From NCBI GenBank assembly GCA_033964015.1, contig CM066922.1:760856-824855 (forward strand): a stretch of 64,000 bases of DNA, in the 5' to 3' direction. The position numbers and the translations under genes were made by a program. Shown here in pieces: positions 44,482-55,900 of this stretch; position 1 is the stretch's first letter, and every line of letters starts with the position of its first letter. Origin of the DNA: Scolanthus callimorphus. Its lineage: Eukaryota; Cnidaria; Anthozoa; Actiniaria; Edwardsiidae. Under the pieces are notes generated by a model that was not told where the DNA came from, searched no databases, and saw nothing but the letters and a program-made list of their open reading frames with translations.

Positions 44482-46108
44482 TTATAGAATTTCAGGAATC
44501 ATTGACATAATACTGCATTATAATTTTACGCTCAATTGACTCCATTCAAAAAATGCAAATGTGCTCAGTCACCGAAACACAGAGGCCTGTGAAAAACAGA
44601 GGATACAGAAAAACTCTAATAGGTACATCGAGTATATTTTTTACAAACGCATACAGATACCGTAATGTAATAGAGTTTTCAAGGAAATAATAATTGTGCG
44701 TAGCAGCTAGCCAAAGCATCGTCATATGCTCTTTGAATCATAGATGCGGCAACAGCGGCGTGAAGAATGGAAAATACATTCAGAATTTTGTTTTGTATTT
44801 GTGATACAAATTTTATATAAAATAAACAGGACTGATAAAACGAGTCATTCTAACAATTACTGTATTTGTGTCACTTACTGGTGGATGCTCGGCGTTTTGC
44901 TGATGATTGTTTTCTCCTATCAGGCTTTTCGTTTTGCGAAGAAGTGATCCCTTGCTGGGTATCTTCGGAGACTATTACTCCTTCTATTTGGGGGAGGAAA
45001 GTATACAAAAGCTCTTTATTCTTGGCCGGGATCTGCAGCGTTATCTAGAAAACATTGACGAGGAAAATCCTCAGGACTTTGCACGCGATCGCAACGGGCT
45101 AACGTACGATAATACAGTATCATCAAATACACTCACCAATAAGGAATCTGAATTGTTGGCCATGGTATCGTTATGGTTTTCTTCTAAAGCAACAATATAT
45201 TGGTAAAGCTATTTCGAAAGAGCGAAGACGAAACGCGCGCTTATCTTTTATTATCACAAGACTTGTGCAATGTTGGAACCGTAACCTTTATTGCAGGATC
45301 AAATTATGACAAATTTCTGCAATTATTAACTGTCCGAGTGGCGATAAACATTGAATGGAACTTTTCAGATTCATACCCTTTACTAGCAAAATAAATAGAA
45401 GCAACTAAAGCTTTGTTGTTAGGTCTCGTCCTAGAGTAAAAGGAGTAAAAGCGGTTACATCATGAGAGCGCTAACAGGAACGACCGTTACCGAACGAGGT
45501 TGATTGGAAACTGAGAGTAGGGTTAGACTGCCCCAGGCCCTTTTATAGCGCGGGTCCGTGTTTAAGCGAATTCGATGTTTGCTTCGAATGCGCTCTGCTA
45601 GCGACACTGTACGTCCGGTTCTACGTCTGATAATCCCACGTGACCTGGAGTATGACTTAGGTTTCCGCTCTGATCGAGTGACGGTTTGTATTCATTCGAA
45701 TTTGAGCGCCATTGAAGGCGGACTTTTGACCGTATGTCATAGAACTTTATCACGTAAATTGTTGCGTTTGCAGGGGTGTACTCGCAACAAAAGTACCACA
45801 TGTAATGATTGCTAATTTCACAAGCAACAGGACACTCACATGGCACTGCTTTGTGGCAATCCAGCGAGTACAGGACGGTTATTTCAAGGTAAAAATGAAC
45901 GGGTTTATGTGCCACAGAAGTTTATCTACAACACTCACGTGAAGAGACTTTTGCGTATTTTTGCTGCCGAAAGTAGACACAATTCAACCGAAAATTGACA
46001 AAGTCAAAATGCTGCTAGTAATTTATAGGCTTTAATTTGAGTTTCGATTTCGCATTCGCCATGTTTGTCAGCTGCAGTTAGCAATAAACCGGGAAAGCTT
46101 TAAACAAG
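44482..46108. other. Intergenic with unassigned frames
   Basis: The plus frame 44,907-45,206 (contains YLENIDEENPQDFARDRNGL) has a protein-like texture but no recognised family, splice partner or neighbour support. The right end of the Harbinger element should fall here, but I could not fix a TIR. Confidence 0.3.
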
Positions 46109-46436
46109 TGTAGCCGGTTGTCACGCTTCAGATAACGTGACGTGCGTACGTCATAGCTTGCAGCCGCAGCGGTTTGTGGGACAGCAGGAGCCTGGGAATT
46201 CACACTCGTGCTTCTGTTGTTCTGGCCTTCAGGTATTTTACCTGTTATCTTTAGTCATTTTTCTTGAAAGCACTACTATAAACACAACGCAATGCACTGT
46301 GTGCAAGGCTGGCTGTGGAAGGCCACAAAGACAGTGTTTCAACATGATTTATTATGATTTGTAATAAAGCCACTCGTGCTTCTGTTGTTCTGGCTTTCAG
46401 TTTGATTCAGTTTATTTTTCGTTCGCCTGGGTCACA
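46109..46436 (+). mobile_element. Probable 5' LTR of a retrotransposon
   Basis: Starts TGTAGCCGG and ends GGGTCACA, directly before a TGGTGCCGTGATCAGGA primer-binding-site-like sequence (46,439). It contains AATAAA at about 46,364 and a repeated CACTCGTGCTTCTGTTGTTC block (46,203 and 46,371). Length about 328 bases. The start is a guess based on TG...CA. No 3' LTR is seen in the window. Confidence 0.55.
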
Positions 46437-46458
46437 TCTGGTGCCGTGATCAGGATTC

Positions 46459-47238
46459 ATGGAAATCAAGCAAGAGCCAGGAGAGGATTTAGACGGCGTT
46501 GGGACAAGTTTTGCTTTTTCTGTAATGGAAGAAAACGCTCGGTTGAGAGAAGAAAACGAGAAATTTAAGCGAAGATTTGAAGCTATCGAGTTCACTCGTT
46601 CAGCAGCCCCTTCGTTGAGCACGACTGGGAATGTTCAGACTTCTCATCAGATAAAACAAGTGCATACCTACTCTGGAAGAGAGAGTAAGGTTAGTGTAAA
46701 CGACTGGGTGCGAGAAGTGGATTATTTAGTCAGACTTTGTAAATTAGATCATGATGATAAAAAGGCGCTAGAACTGATCGAGAGATATGTGTCAGGGCAA
46801 GCCGCCAAAGTGTTTAGAGGGGAGGTCGGGAAGAATAAAACTTACAAGGAAGTTTTGCAGAGATTACAAGTCATGTTCGGTGGTATTGAGTATCAAGGAA
46901 GGGATCCCCTTCAAGTATTTTATTGTCGGGCGCAGAAAGATACCGAGACTCCCGAGGAGTATGCAATTGAACTCGCAGAACTTTTGGGCATTGCAGAGAG
47001 AGAGGGCAATTATGGGGCTAGGCATCCGAATAGAGAAAAGATGTTGACTGATGTCTTGATAGCGGGACTGAAGGATGAGCGGGTGATCATGCAAATTCGC
47101 CCTCTCCTAGCCATGGATGTATCTTTTGAGCAAATCCAGGATGAATTATTGAAATTGCCATATGATACAAAGAGAAAGGGGGGCCCAGTAGTTACAACCC
47201 CAACTACTTCCCAAGTCATGTCCAGTCAGACAGACTAG
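46459..47238 (+). CDS. gag: LTR-retrotransposon Gag (capsid) protein, 259 residues
   Basis: ATG 20 bases after the primer-binding site. MEIKQEPGEDL, then a coiled coil (ENARLREENEKFKRRFEAIE, residues about 23-45), then a capsid-type helical region with VNDWVREVDYLVRLCKLDHD, ALELIERYVSGQAAKVFRG, YKEVLQRLQVMFGG and LQVFYCRAQKDTETPEEYAI. This is the retrotransposon gag fold as seen in Ty3/gypsy and related elements. It would form the particle shell. The frame stops where the En/Spm C-terminal exon begins on the other strand, so nucleocapsid knuckles and pol are absent: the element is 3'-truncated. The frame itself is open. Confidence 0.7.
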   Translation: MEIKQEPGEDLDGVGTSFAFSVMEENARLREENEKFKRRFEAIEFTRSAAPSLSTTGNVQTSHQIKQVHTYSGRESKVSVNDWVREVDYLVRLCKLDHDDKKALELIERYVSGQAAKVFRGEVGKNKTYKEVLQRLQVMFGGIEYQGRDPLQVFYCRAQKDTETPEEYAIELAELLGIAEREGNYGARHPNREKMLTDVLIAGLKDERVIMQIRPLLAMDVSFEQIQDELLKLPYDTKRKGGPVVTTPTTSQVMSSQTD

Positions 47239-49212
47239 AGCCAGACCATGCCCCTCAACCTCTACGTACACCTTCACCTCACCATACCAACTGTTGTTGC
47301 CTCTAACTTGCACAATGGAGCTACATGACTTGCCAGCCCGTTTGTAAGATGTTGAATGGTAAACTACTTCTTTGTACTTCATCCTCTCAGAGAAAATAAA
47401 CTCCTGGTTGTCAAGTAAAGGCCTATCATGCAGCTCATGCAGTTGATTGAGTGCGCGGACTTCCTCTTGGCGAGCCACTCTCCTTGTCTGGGGGTTTGAC
47501 ATGGAAACACCAGCAGATGCCTCATTTCAGTCTGATCTGCAGTCACAATGTAAAGAGATTAAAACATTGAACAGTTCAAACCCTGAAAAAAAAATAAGCA
47601 TTAGCACCATGCTAGCAAGTACAATTCATTATTATTTTTTTCATTTCTTATAGTTATTTCAATTGCCAGAATCCCAACAATCGCCTTCCGGCTTTTACAG
47701 TTTAGTCCAAAGCAGCTGGCACATTTCATGCAAAATGTTATTCTAAAGTTTTTTTTCATAATTGATTGATTGTAATCAGCCACATGATCATGTAGTATGT
47801 CAATAAAATGTAATAGATTTAGACATGTGCACATGGCATTTTCCTTGTGTACCTTTGCTTTGATATGGCTAGGTTGGCTGACAATGTCTTGGCTTCTGGT
47901 TGTTCAAAGGTAGATTCCTTCTGCATCTTTTGCCTAAGTATGCTAAGTTCTCTCTCCAACTGGTAATTTCTCACCATCTGTAAACAAATTGCAACCTCTT
48001 ATGAACAAGATTTGTTTTATTAATACAAGAAATTATTTTGAAATGAAAATATTAAATATCAAGTTTGGGGATGTTATGTAACAACAGCTGCCTCTACCCT
48101 AAACAGAATAGACTTCATTTATGGAGAAGCTAACAGAACATTAGCTTGGTTCACCGTCCAGTCGGAAAATTATCTGAGACAAGGGTTAGCCAGAGCATAC
48201 CTGATCTCCCAGCCCAGCCACTTGACGTTCTGCCTGGGTGACCTGATTCTTCAGCAGAATCCACATTCCAGTGACAAGCAAGGCCAAGTGGTGAAAGTAG
48301 TCTGGATCCAAGTACTCTTTCAAGACAGGAAGCCCATAATACAACAGGAAGTGTTGCACTTCAGTTGCTGAACAAAATAGAAACAAAGAAGTACAAAACA
48401 GCATTGAACAGCTGTATTTTTGGGGTTACAGTTATTATAACAATGCAAGTTGTAATCCAGCAAGATGATATGCGCCCATAATATAAGAGTAGCAATTTGA
48501 AAATAAACATAGAGCATTGCTCCTGCTTGCTTGGTGTGGAATCTCATGGGTGATGTGTTGTAAAAGGGTGTGGATCAGAATGTCAGTGTGTTCTTATTGT
48601 GATAAATAAGTCTATAATAATTTCTCAAACATACCTTTCCAGTACTTCAGGTAGTCTAGAGATCTGGGTTTTCGGTCCATGTCATGGGGAACACGAATTT
48701 CAGATATCTTTAAATTAATCTCTCGTTGATCAGCTCTGGAAATGTAGTACGGCTCATCCTTGTTCTTTGGTTTTGTAAGCATATCGATTACCCACTTGCC
48801 AGTACCTGTTCCAGCAAAATATATAATACAAGTGCAGGAAAAAACAATATTTCAAATTGATGTATTCATATAGCCAAATCCATAACACAAAATCCAGGGG
48901 ATTTAAGATGGGAGCCCCGCCAAGATTGGGGCCTTTTATTTGGAATTTGGTGCTTTTGAAAAAATCATTTGGACACACATTTTGGCATCTGTTTTTTTTA
49001 TTTTGTTATGTATTACAAGTCTTACAATAATTGTGTGACATCATTTGGACAGTACCTTGGAGAATGCAGTGCATGTAATCAACTGGAACACCATCAGGGA
49101 TTTCCATGAACGTATGGAGTGATGAATAGCCTTTCAGTCCAAATACATAACATATAATGTTCAAATCACAATAGTGGTCTATTGTCAATGCAGTGTTCTG
49201 ATTGGTTGAGCT

Positions 49213-49380
49213 ACTAGTAGGCTATTTAACAATTAGAGTATCTACTAGCTATTTAACAATTAGACCTACGGGCCAATAGACCTACGGGCCAATAGCCCAT
49301 GAGGCTGCATGCCGAATGGGCTATTGACCCATGGCCCTTGAGGGCGAGAGGTCTAATTGTTTTAGTGTCACCCAACTAGT
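49213..49380. mobile_element. MITE in En/Spm intron, relative at 56.76 kb
   Basis: Ends TATTTAACAATTAGAC and GTCTAATTGTTTTAGT are inverted. The core has CTACGGGCCAATAG twice and ATGGGCTATTGACCC. A relative at 56,760-56,895 has TTTAACAATTGGACTACTAG and AGTCTAATTGTTTTAGTA. The AGTATACTA-rich stretch at 49,376-49,432 adjoins it. Confidence 0.65.
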
Positions 49381-51656
49381 ATACTAATATACTAGTATAC
49401 TTCTAGTATACTACTAGTATACTAAAGTATTGGATTTGAAAGCCAAAAAAATGGCAAATGACACAACCACAGCAAATGTTTTGGCTACAAATTGACCTAA
49501 CTAGTGTGATTCAACTACGTAGAACAATTATTGCTCCCTCGCCCTCATTATGGCCTGAGTTAATAGTCCACTCGGCCTTTGACCTCCGATCATGGGTTAT
49601 TGACAACAGAGCCCATCTGCATTAAAGTGTTTGTCTGATTCTAACTTACTGCTTCTCCAGTCTGCAATGAGAGCAATGCATAAGCTTTTGTCTCCTGTGG
49701 ATTTCTAGTTTCATGGCCATCTCTTGAGTAAGGATACACCCTCACATTGCCACGATCATTCAATCTTTGACCTGGGTGCACACAAACCTGAAAATATAAG
49801 GTAAACACTTAAAATGTATGATATCTAATGTATTCGTGTGTACTCTGGGAACATATCTCTGGCAACCATGCAAAGCAATTCATGTCAGTTTGACAAAGTA
49901 AGAGCCCATTGTTGGTATGTCACCAATCATGACAATAAAACTCTGGCAGCAGTTTGGTGCCTTCAAAATAACCAGATTGGGCTCTACCTCGGTGTTAGAA
50001 CTTGTGTATTGTTGTTGACGAGTTGTGTCACGAAGATTATTTAGTTTAGTAGAATGAATCATGATGAAATAAGAACTTAACACAAAGGGGTCCTCTGGGA
50101 ATGGTTATTTCACTGAAGTAAACCCCCAGATTGATACTTAACTGTATATCCAAATTTCCCATTGTACTGCTTGTGCTTCAAAACAAGAGCCTTGGCTGGT
50201 AGATCGAAAACAAAGCAGTTTATATGGACAAGGAAATTCAATGATTCACCATCTTCCAGCTGACAACTTGACCCTAAAGAAAAAAGTAAAAATAAAGACT
50301 GCCAGAAGATGTTCTAATCCAGTTCTCCAGCCATGATAAAGTAAGCTTTTCCTATAAAATCCTATAAAAACACAATTTTCCGGTAAGATATTGTATGCCA
50401 TGCTATTGCCATTATACTACTGCAGCATTTGGCCAATTCCAATTCCTGCCATCCACTTGGATTTTCAGAAGAGCGAGTCACATTGATATTATGGATCAAT
50501 ATATCAAGTGCTACCTCTCAATAAATAAAGGAAGGGCAGGAATTACCTTGTACTTGCAATCGGCCAGTTTCATGTAGAACAGGACTATAAAAAAGATATT
50601 GGGATCTGGTTTCTTTTTGTCATACCAAAGCCCCACAAGAAGTACATTCTTAACGGTGTACCTAATAATGAAAGAACATTATTCTGGGACAACTGAAGGG
50701 TTTACAGCAAAATACAGTTGTTGCATTCATGATCCATAATCAGGGCATTGAAATGCAACCAGGTTTGTTTGTTGTGGTTGCCTGAGCTGCTGGTGGCCAA
50801 TATTCTAAATGCTCCAGAAACAAAACAAAAAAGGAGTGCAAAAGAAGAAAAGCTTGGTGATGGTGACTAGTTTGTCATGCACAGGCAACAGGGTAAGACC
50901 AATGTTCCATCTTCATTTAAATTATTTTTACTTTAAAATTAAATTACATTTTGTCTGGTCGTATTTGATCTGGACACCACTATTTCAATGATACAAAAGC
51001 TGTATTGGTTCTTGGACATTACTACAAGCGTGATTTTTTCGCGTAACTTTGGCTGGATAATTATTTTCCAGATGACCAAATGCTTTTTGCTCCCAGGTGA
51101 AAATGGAGAATGGACGACAGCTAGGGTTTCTGGTTTCCATTCAATGATGCTGGCTGGAGATCTGGGATGGATCCACTCTCAAGTCAAAAATCATTGAACA
51201 ATATCTAAAAATCCCACCTCCTAGGAACCAAACTCCATTTGCACCAGGGCAGTTCTGTTTACTTTTGATCTATTCTCACCTTTTATTGGAGGGAAGTTCC
51301 AGAATGCAAGCATAAAGAGGCCAAATTGAGGTGTTCACTGACTTGAAAACTGGTGCTCCATCTGTGCTCATCATCAAGGTAATGTGTTTCTTATTCTGGC
51401 TTTGCAACAAGTGCTGCCTATACAAGGTACCATCTGTAATATCACAGTTTGGCCTGTTGATGTTATCCTGGAGGTTCTCTGGTGTCTGCTTTTTCCAGCT
51501 GCATTGAACATCTCTGATATTATCTGGTTTCAAATTATACAGCAAAAATTACAGTGTAGCCAAAGGCAAACTTATTCACACTCAGGCTCAGTGATCATTG
51601 TAGAATATGTATATTTTGATTTAAATAAAATTGTTGTTAAAAGTTTGTTCATTATT

Positions 51657-51898
51657 TACTACCATTTTCGAGCTAGCATGAACAGCAAACATTTTCCCGA
51701 GTTTTTAGATGCTTCAAACGTTCATGTGTTGTCGATAAACAGTCACGTTTTTCGCACGCTGATTGGCTGCTGTTTTGACCGTTATTTTTCAGCCAATCAG
51801 AGAGCGAGAGACTTTTTTCCGACAAAACATGCAAATTTAAAGCGTCTAAAAACTCGGAAAAAAGTTTGCTGTTCACGGTAGCTTGAAAATGGTAGTAA
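51657..51898. mobile_element. 242-bp foldback MITE, long imperfect arms
   Basis: TACTACCATTTTCGAGCTAGC at the left and GCTTGAAAATGGTAGTA at the right. The arms of about 110 bases are so alike that both strands translate to a similar peptide (MNSKHFPEFLDASNVHV and MNSKLFSEFLDALNLHV). These frames are a by-product of the palindrome, not genes. Confidence 0.85.
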
Positions 51899-51899
51899 C

Positions 51900-52230
51900 C
51901 ATTATCCTACACAGAATATCGTCTGATACTTAGCTCACGAAGTCTGGAGGGCACATCATAAAAACGCTATAAAACAATATTTAAAAATTAGGGCAGGTCA
52001 ACTTCTTTAAGTGCATATTTTGCTTACAAGCTCCTTTCATTCCGGAGAACAAAATATCAAAAACAACTTTGATTGTCCTTCTTCTATGAATTTTATATAT
52101 AGGCTTTAAAGTTTGTTTTTGTTTCATTTTTGCTATTCAAAGTATCACCCCTCCCCCACCCAACCACCGTCTGGCCTTAATATATCAAGTTCATATACTA
52201 TATCGAATTTCTTTAAAATTGAGGTTTTGG
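51900..52230. other. En/Spm intron sequence, nothing recognised
   Basis: Lies between exons 1 and 2 of the En/Spm transposase. Contains a CCCCTCCCCCACCC tract near 52,147. No further feature. Confidence 0.4.
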
Positions 52231-52662
52231 TCAGACATCCCTGAATACATTGTTGTCAGTAACAGCTTCTTCTTCAGACGGATTTCCATCAGACATAGAT
52301 GTGACACTCTCTGACACAACTATGTTACTTTCGTGTTCATCGTCAGATTGTTGAAAGTTTGTATATTCTGGTTCAGCAACTGCTCGATCAATAACTACAC
52401 TGGGCTGAATATCATTCGTACTTGCAAATGAAGAATCAGAATCACTGCTATCTTCGCCATTACCTATAAGCAATCGGCCCGTACGTTTGTATTGAGGTGT
52501 ACTCGGTGGCGTTTTCTTTCTCCGAGGCGTTTCGATGGTTCGGCATAATTTCCTCTTATCTCTTGTATAGCTTGCATCACTGTCCCTTCTTCTTCCTCTT
52601 CCTCCTTTCAGCTCACTTCCTTCCTTATCGTCGCTACTTTCGTTACTACTAGACTCTTCCAT

Positions 52663-52967
52663 CTTGAGAGCTCTAGTAGTAGTGCATTATTTATCTTCCC
52701 GATCTAGGTGCTATTTTCCCGCGTGAAGGATTGATTTACAGGAAATGACGTCACAACTTTAAGCACAGTGAACGTGATCAGCATGTTGAGATTGCTTCTG
52801 TTTAACCAATCACGGGCTTCACTTTTACTCACGTGACTTATTTGACTTTACTGACCACACGAGGAAAGACGACCAGACCGCATTATGCTGCTTGCCTTCG
52901 TGCTTTCGAGATTGTTTTATTCGTTATTCCTACAGCAAAGTCTATATTACCCTTTCCGCAGCTCCAT
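52663..52967. promoter_or_regulatory. 305-bp shared upstream region of two divergent genes
   Basis: The En/Spm ATG (minus, 52,662) and the ATG of the spliced gene (plus, 52,968) face away from each other across 305 bases. The region contains a TGACGTCA at about 52,745 (CRE-type) and two CCAAT-type motifs (AACCAATCACG near 52,803). Promoter function is inferred from position alone. Confidence 0.4.
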
Positions 52968-55900
52968 TATGTCTCTTCGTAACGCACTGAAGAACAGCCT
53001 TAAAGGTAAGAGGTATTGTGCAATATGTAGACCTTTTAGAGGAATTTAGAGCTGTAAATATAGAGCTCTTCCGATCTACAAACCACTCTGAGACATTCGG
53101 GACCGACTTTGGAATCTTCTTCAATCAAATGTCAAAATATTGTTAACATTTTGGACTTTTTATTATTACACTGAACAGTTTAAAAGGGACTTTGGTATTA
53201 CATGTATAGGGACTACAGTAAAAGTTGTAAGGTTCGAGAAGTCATCGATTAAAATTTAGGATAGAACGGGCATAGAATGGTGGTTTCGTTGCAGCGCTCG
53301 CCGTTGAGATTGTGCCGCCTTCCCGCTGCCCTGCGGAGGAGGCTAGGGCAAATCGACGAAGAGAAACCGGTGAAGATTCTGCATTGGGCTCGAACTAATT
53401 TTCATTTTTTCTAGCAGTTTGGATATTCCAAGGCTTCAGCGGCTCAGTTTTTGGTTATTCCATACAGGCTTAAGCGGCTTCCTAGAAATATCACACATTG
53501 GCCGCAAGCCGCCATTGATGTATTGATCTATTTCAAACCTTGCCAAATTCAACATTTTGGCCTGACTTGTTTTTAGGATAGGTTTTTTAAAAGTATCTTA
53601 CAATGATTTGACAGTTATTTGCATTATGTCTCTTCTGAGCTGTTAAGCTGTATAATTCAATGATTCAAAGAATTTAAAGTGCAAATGCAATGTTGCCCAT
53701 CATATCATGTTTTTCGGTGCAAAAGAAGATAACTTGAAATAATCATGCACGTGGAAAAATATATATTTGCAATAAATACTTCTATTTAGCAGGTGTGGAG
53801 GAAGAACAATATCTGGTTTTCTTTGAGGGAGAGAATATGCCAGCAATAGCCTCCAGGGCACAACTGGTACATGGGCCCAATGAGGACGATCCCATTCCTG
53901 GCCAACAAGTGCGCGTGAGGGATGGCAATCATGTCTATGATGCCAAAGTACTGTCGAAAGGTAGAAAGCTAGAGCCTTTATCATATGGTGTGATTTGGTC
54001 GCTGATCTAGGCGACTCTGAATCACATTGTGCAGACTCGAAATTGTACCCTGGTCCCAGGGTGAAGTTTCTGTGTTTTTGTAGTTTGAAGTCGTATTTGG
54101 GTTATTCCAATGGTATTTCGTTTTGCCTCAGAGATTCTAGTCTTGCTCTGTTTCTTGCTGAAAATTCACCCTGGGGACACTCACTAGGATTCTCAGTTCA
54201 ATCAATCAAAAACATCAGTCCCAAAGGTGGAGATTTATAGTGCCTGCTTATTATTGCATGGTGCATTTAGCGCCTTCTCATTGGCAGCAGGATTATTTCC
54301 AGAACAATATCGCATTAATGGACTCCCCTCGGGACCATTGTATCGAAATTGTCTGATGGGGCCGTAAATATATGCCTAGATTTGTAGGTTTTATTCCTAA
54401 CGTTTTTCATTTAGGCCCAAATTTATGCCAAGCACTTGAGAAAATTGAAACTTTGTGCCTCGTTAGAAACTGGTGAATTTTATTTTGATGCCACACACTA
54501 TGTAGAACACTAGGTTTTAAAGCAGAGAAAAGAGCAAAGTTTTCTGCACTGCCTTGACCGAAAGCAGGACATAAAAGGAGTAAACTTACTCATTTTACCT
54601 GATGGGGTATCAATCAATCAAAAACTTACTCCTTTCACACCTAGCATTTCTTGATTTACTCAAAATTTCAAGATTACGATTGAATTTTTGCAATTACACC
54701 TTAAAGTTTGCAATTAGGTGCAAAATTATACCTAGTACTAGGCCACTGCTTGTTAGCTTACTCTCAACATAACAACCACTGTGGTAACTCACGTGAGCTA
54801 AAAGACCTTCCATTTTTCCACAGGAACTAAGCAGGCAATGGAGGCCATCTTGAGCATTCAAGGTGCTTTTGTGGAAGGTAAATGAATGTAGGAAACATGT
54901 GTTTGAAGAAACATCCTAAACAATTTCTACAATGTCCAATCTGCCCTGTGACAATGATGTAAAATATATTCCATGTCAGCTTGAAAGTTATTCAACCAAG
55001 AACAGATTTAATAAAATAAATGCAGGAACAATTTGATAACTATATAGACCCATGTTTTATCAAGTAAAAGTAATCTATAAGTCATCCAGCAGACTAAGTA
55101 CCGGTACTTGTTAGGGGCAAGAATATAATTATAAATAAGTTTGAATTAGAGTTGTGGGAATCATAAGGGTTATGATTCTAGAGTAGTTAAACTGACTTTA
55201 TCTTTACGCTTGCAGCCCAAAAAGAGACTCGTAAAAGGAAGCCTGGCAAGAAACCTGCTAAGAAAAGGGTCATTGAATCATCTGACGAAGATGAAGAAGC
55301 CCCACACCAAAATAAAAAGACGAAACAGGACGATGACGATGATGACGATGACGATATGGGGAAAGGTGACATCATGACCATGTTTGTCAAGGACAATTAT
55401 ATAATAAACTTGAATTAGTGTAGTTAAATAAAATATAGCCTGCTTGCAGGCGTTGAGTCTCTCACTGGCACAGCAGACAAGGCAACACAAAAAAACATTG
55501 CACAGATGCTGACGATGAATGATGACAAGGAGGAAATATTTGTAAGTCCAAATATAGTTAATTTGAAATTCCATGTTCGGAAAGTCAAAAAGGTGGAGGT
55601 GATGGACCAAATGTTGTGGCTTATCGAGGAACTTCAAGAAAAGGGCCCTAATACTCCTCAGACCATAGTATTTTGCTGCAGTTTGCGAGACATAGCAACA
55701 GTTGTGAATTGGATGCTAATGAGACTGGACAGCAAGGCTTTTTGTCCCTCAACATCTACTAGAAGGGGCATTGCTTGATTGGAATTTATCATTCACTTAC
55801 ACTAGAGAATAACAAAAACAGGCTAGCGAAAGATTTAAAGGAAGGAGGGATCACCAGAGTTGTACTGGCCACAACAGCACTCAGTATGGGAGTGAATTTT

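Larger units (their letters stand above)
47231..52662 (-). pseudogene. En/Spm (CACTA)-type tnp2 transposase, multi-exon
   Basis: Minus-strand exons in order. 52,662-52,231: acidic/basic N-terminus MEESSSNESSDDKEGSELKG. 51,545-51,280: KKHITLMMSTDGAPVFKS, SIWPLYACILELP. 50,661-50,576: NVLLVGLWYDKKKPDPNIFF, then a frame jump before PVLHETGRLQVQ. 50,275-50,142: DLPAKALVLKHKQYNGKFGY. 49,791-49,655: VCVHPGQRLNDRGNVRVYPY. 49,145-49,055: FMEIPDGVPVDYMHCILQG. 48,807-48,635: SEIRVPHDMDRKPRSLDYLK. 48,368-48,201: LLYYGLPVLKEYLDPDYFHH. About 47,980-47,854: an additional coiled-coil-like exon. 47,550-47,231: FSERMKYKEVVYHSTSYKRA. These follow the order of animal tnp2-like transposases (DG.P.F.S, QFNG.YGC..C.HPG, P.D.MH..L.G). 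A frameshift and a lost Cys (GYTVCVHPG) show decay. Confidence 0.75.

Noticed and set aside
44907..45206. Gene of 99 residues in the Harbinger right flank
   Set aside because: Protein-like texture only; no family, start context or splice support.
51673..51881. Two similar 67-residue proteins on opposite strands
   Set aside because: The likeness arises from the palindromic arms of the foldback MITE at 51,657-51,898.
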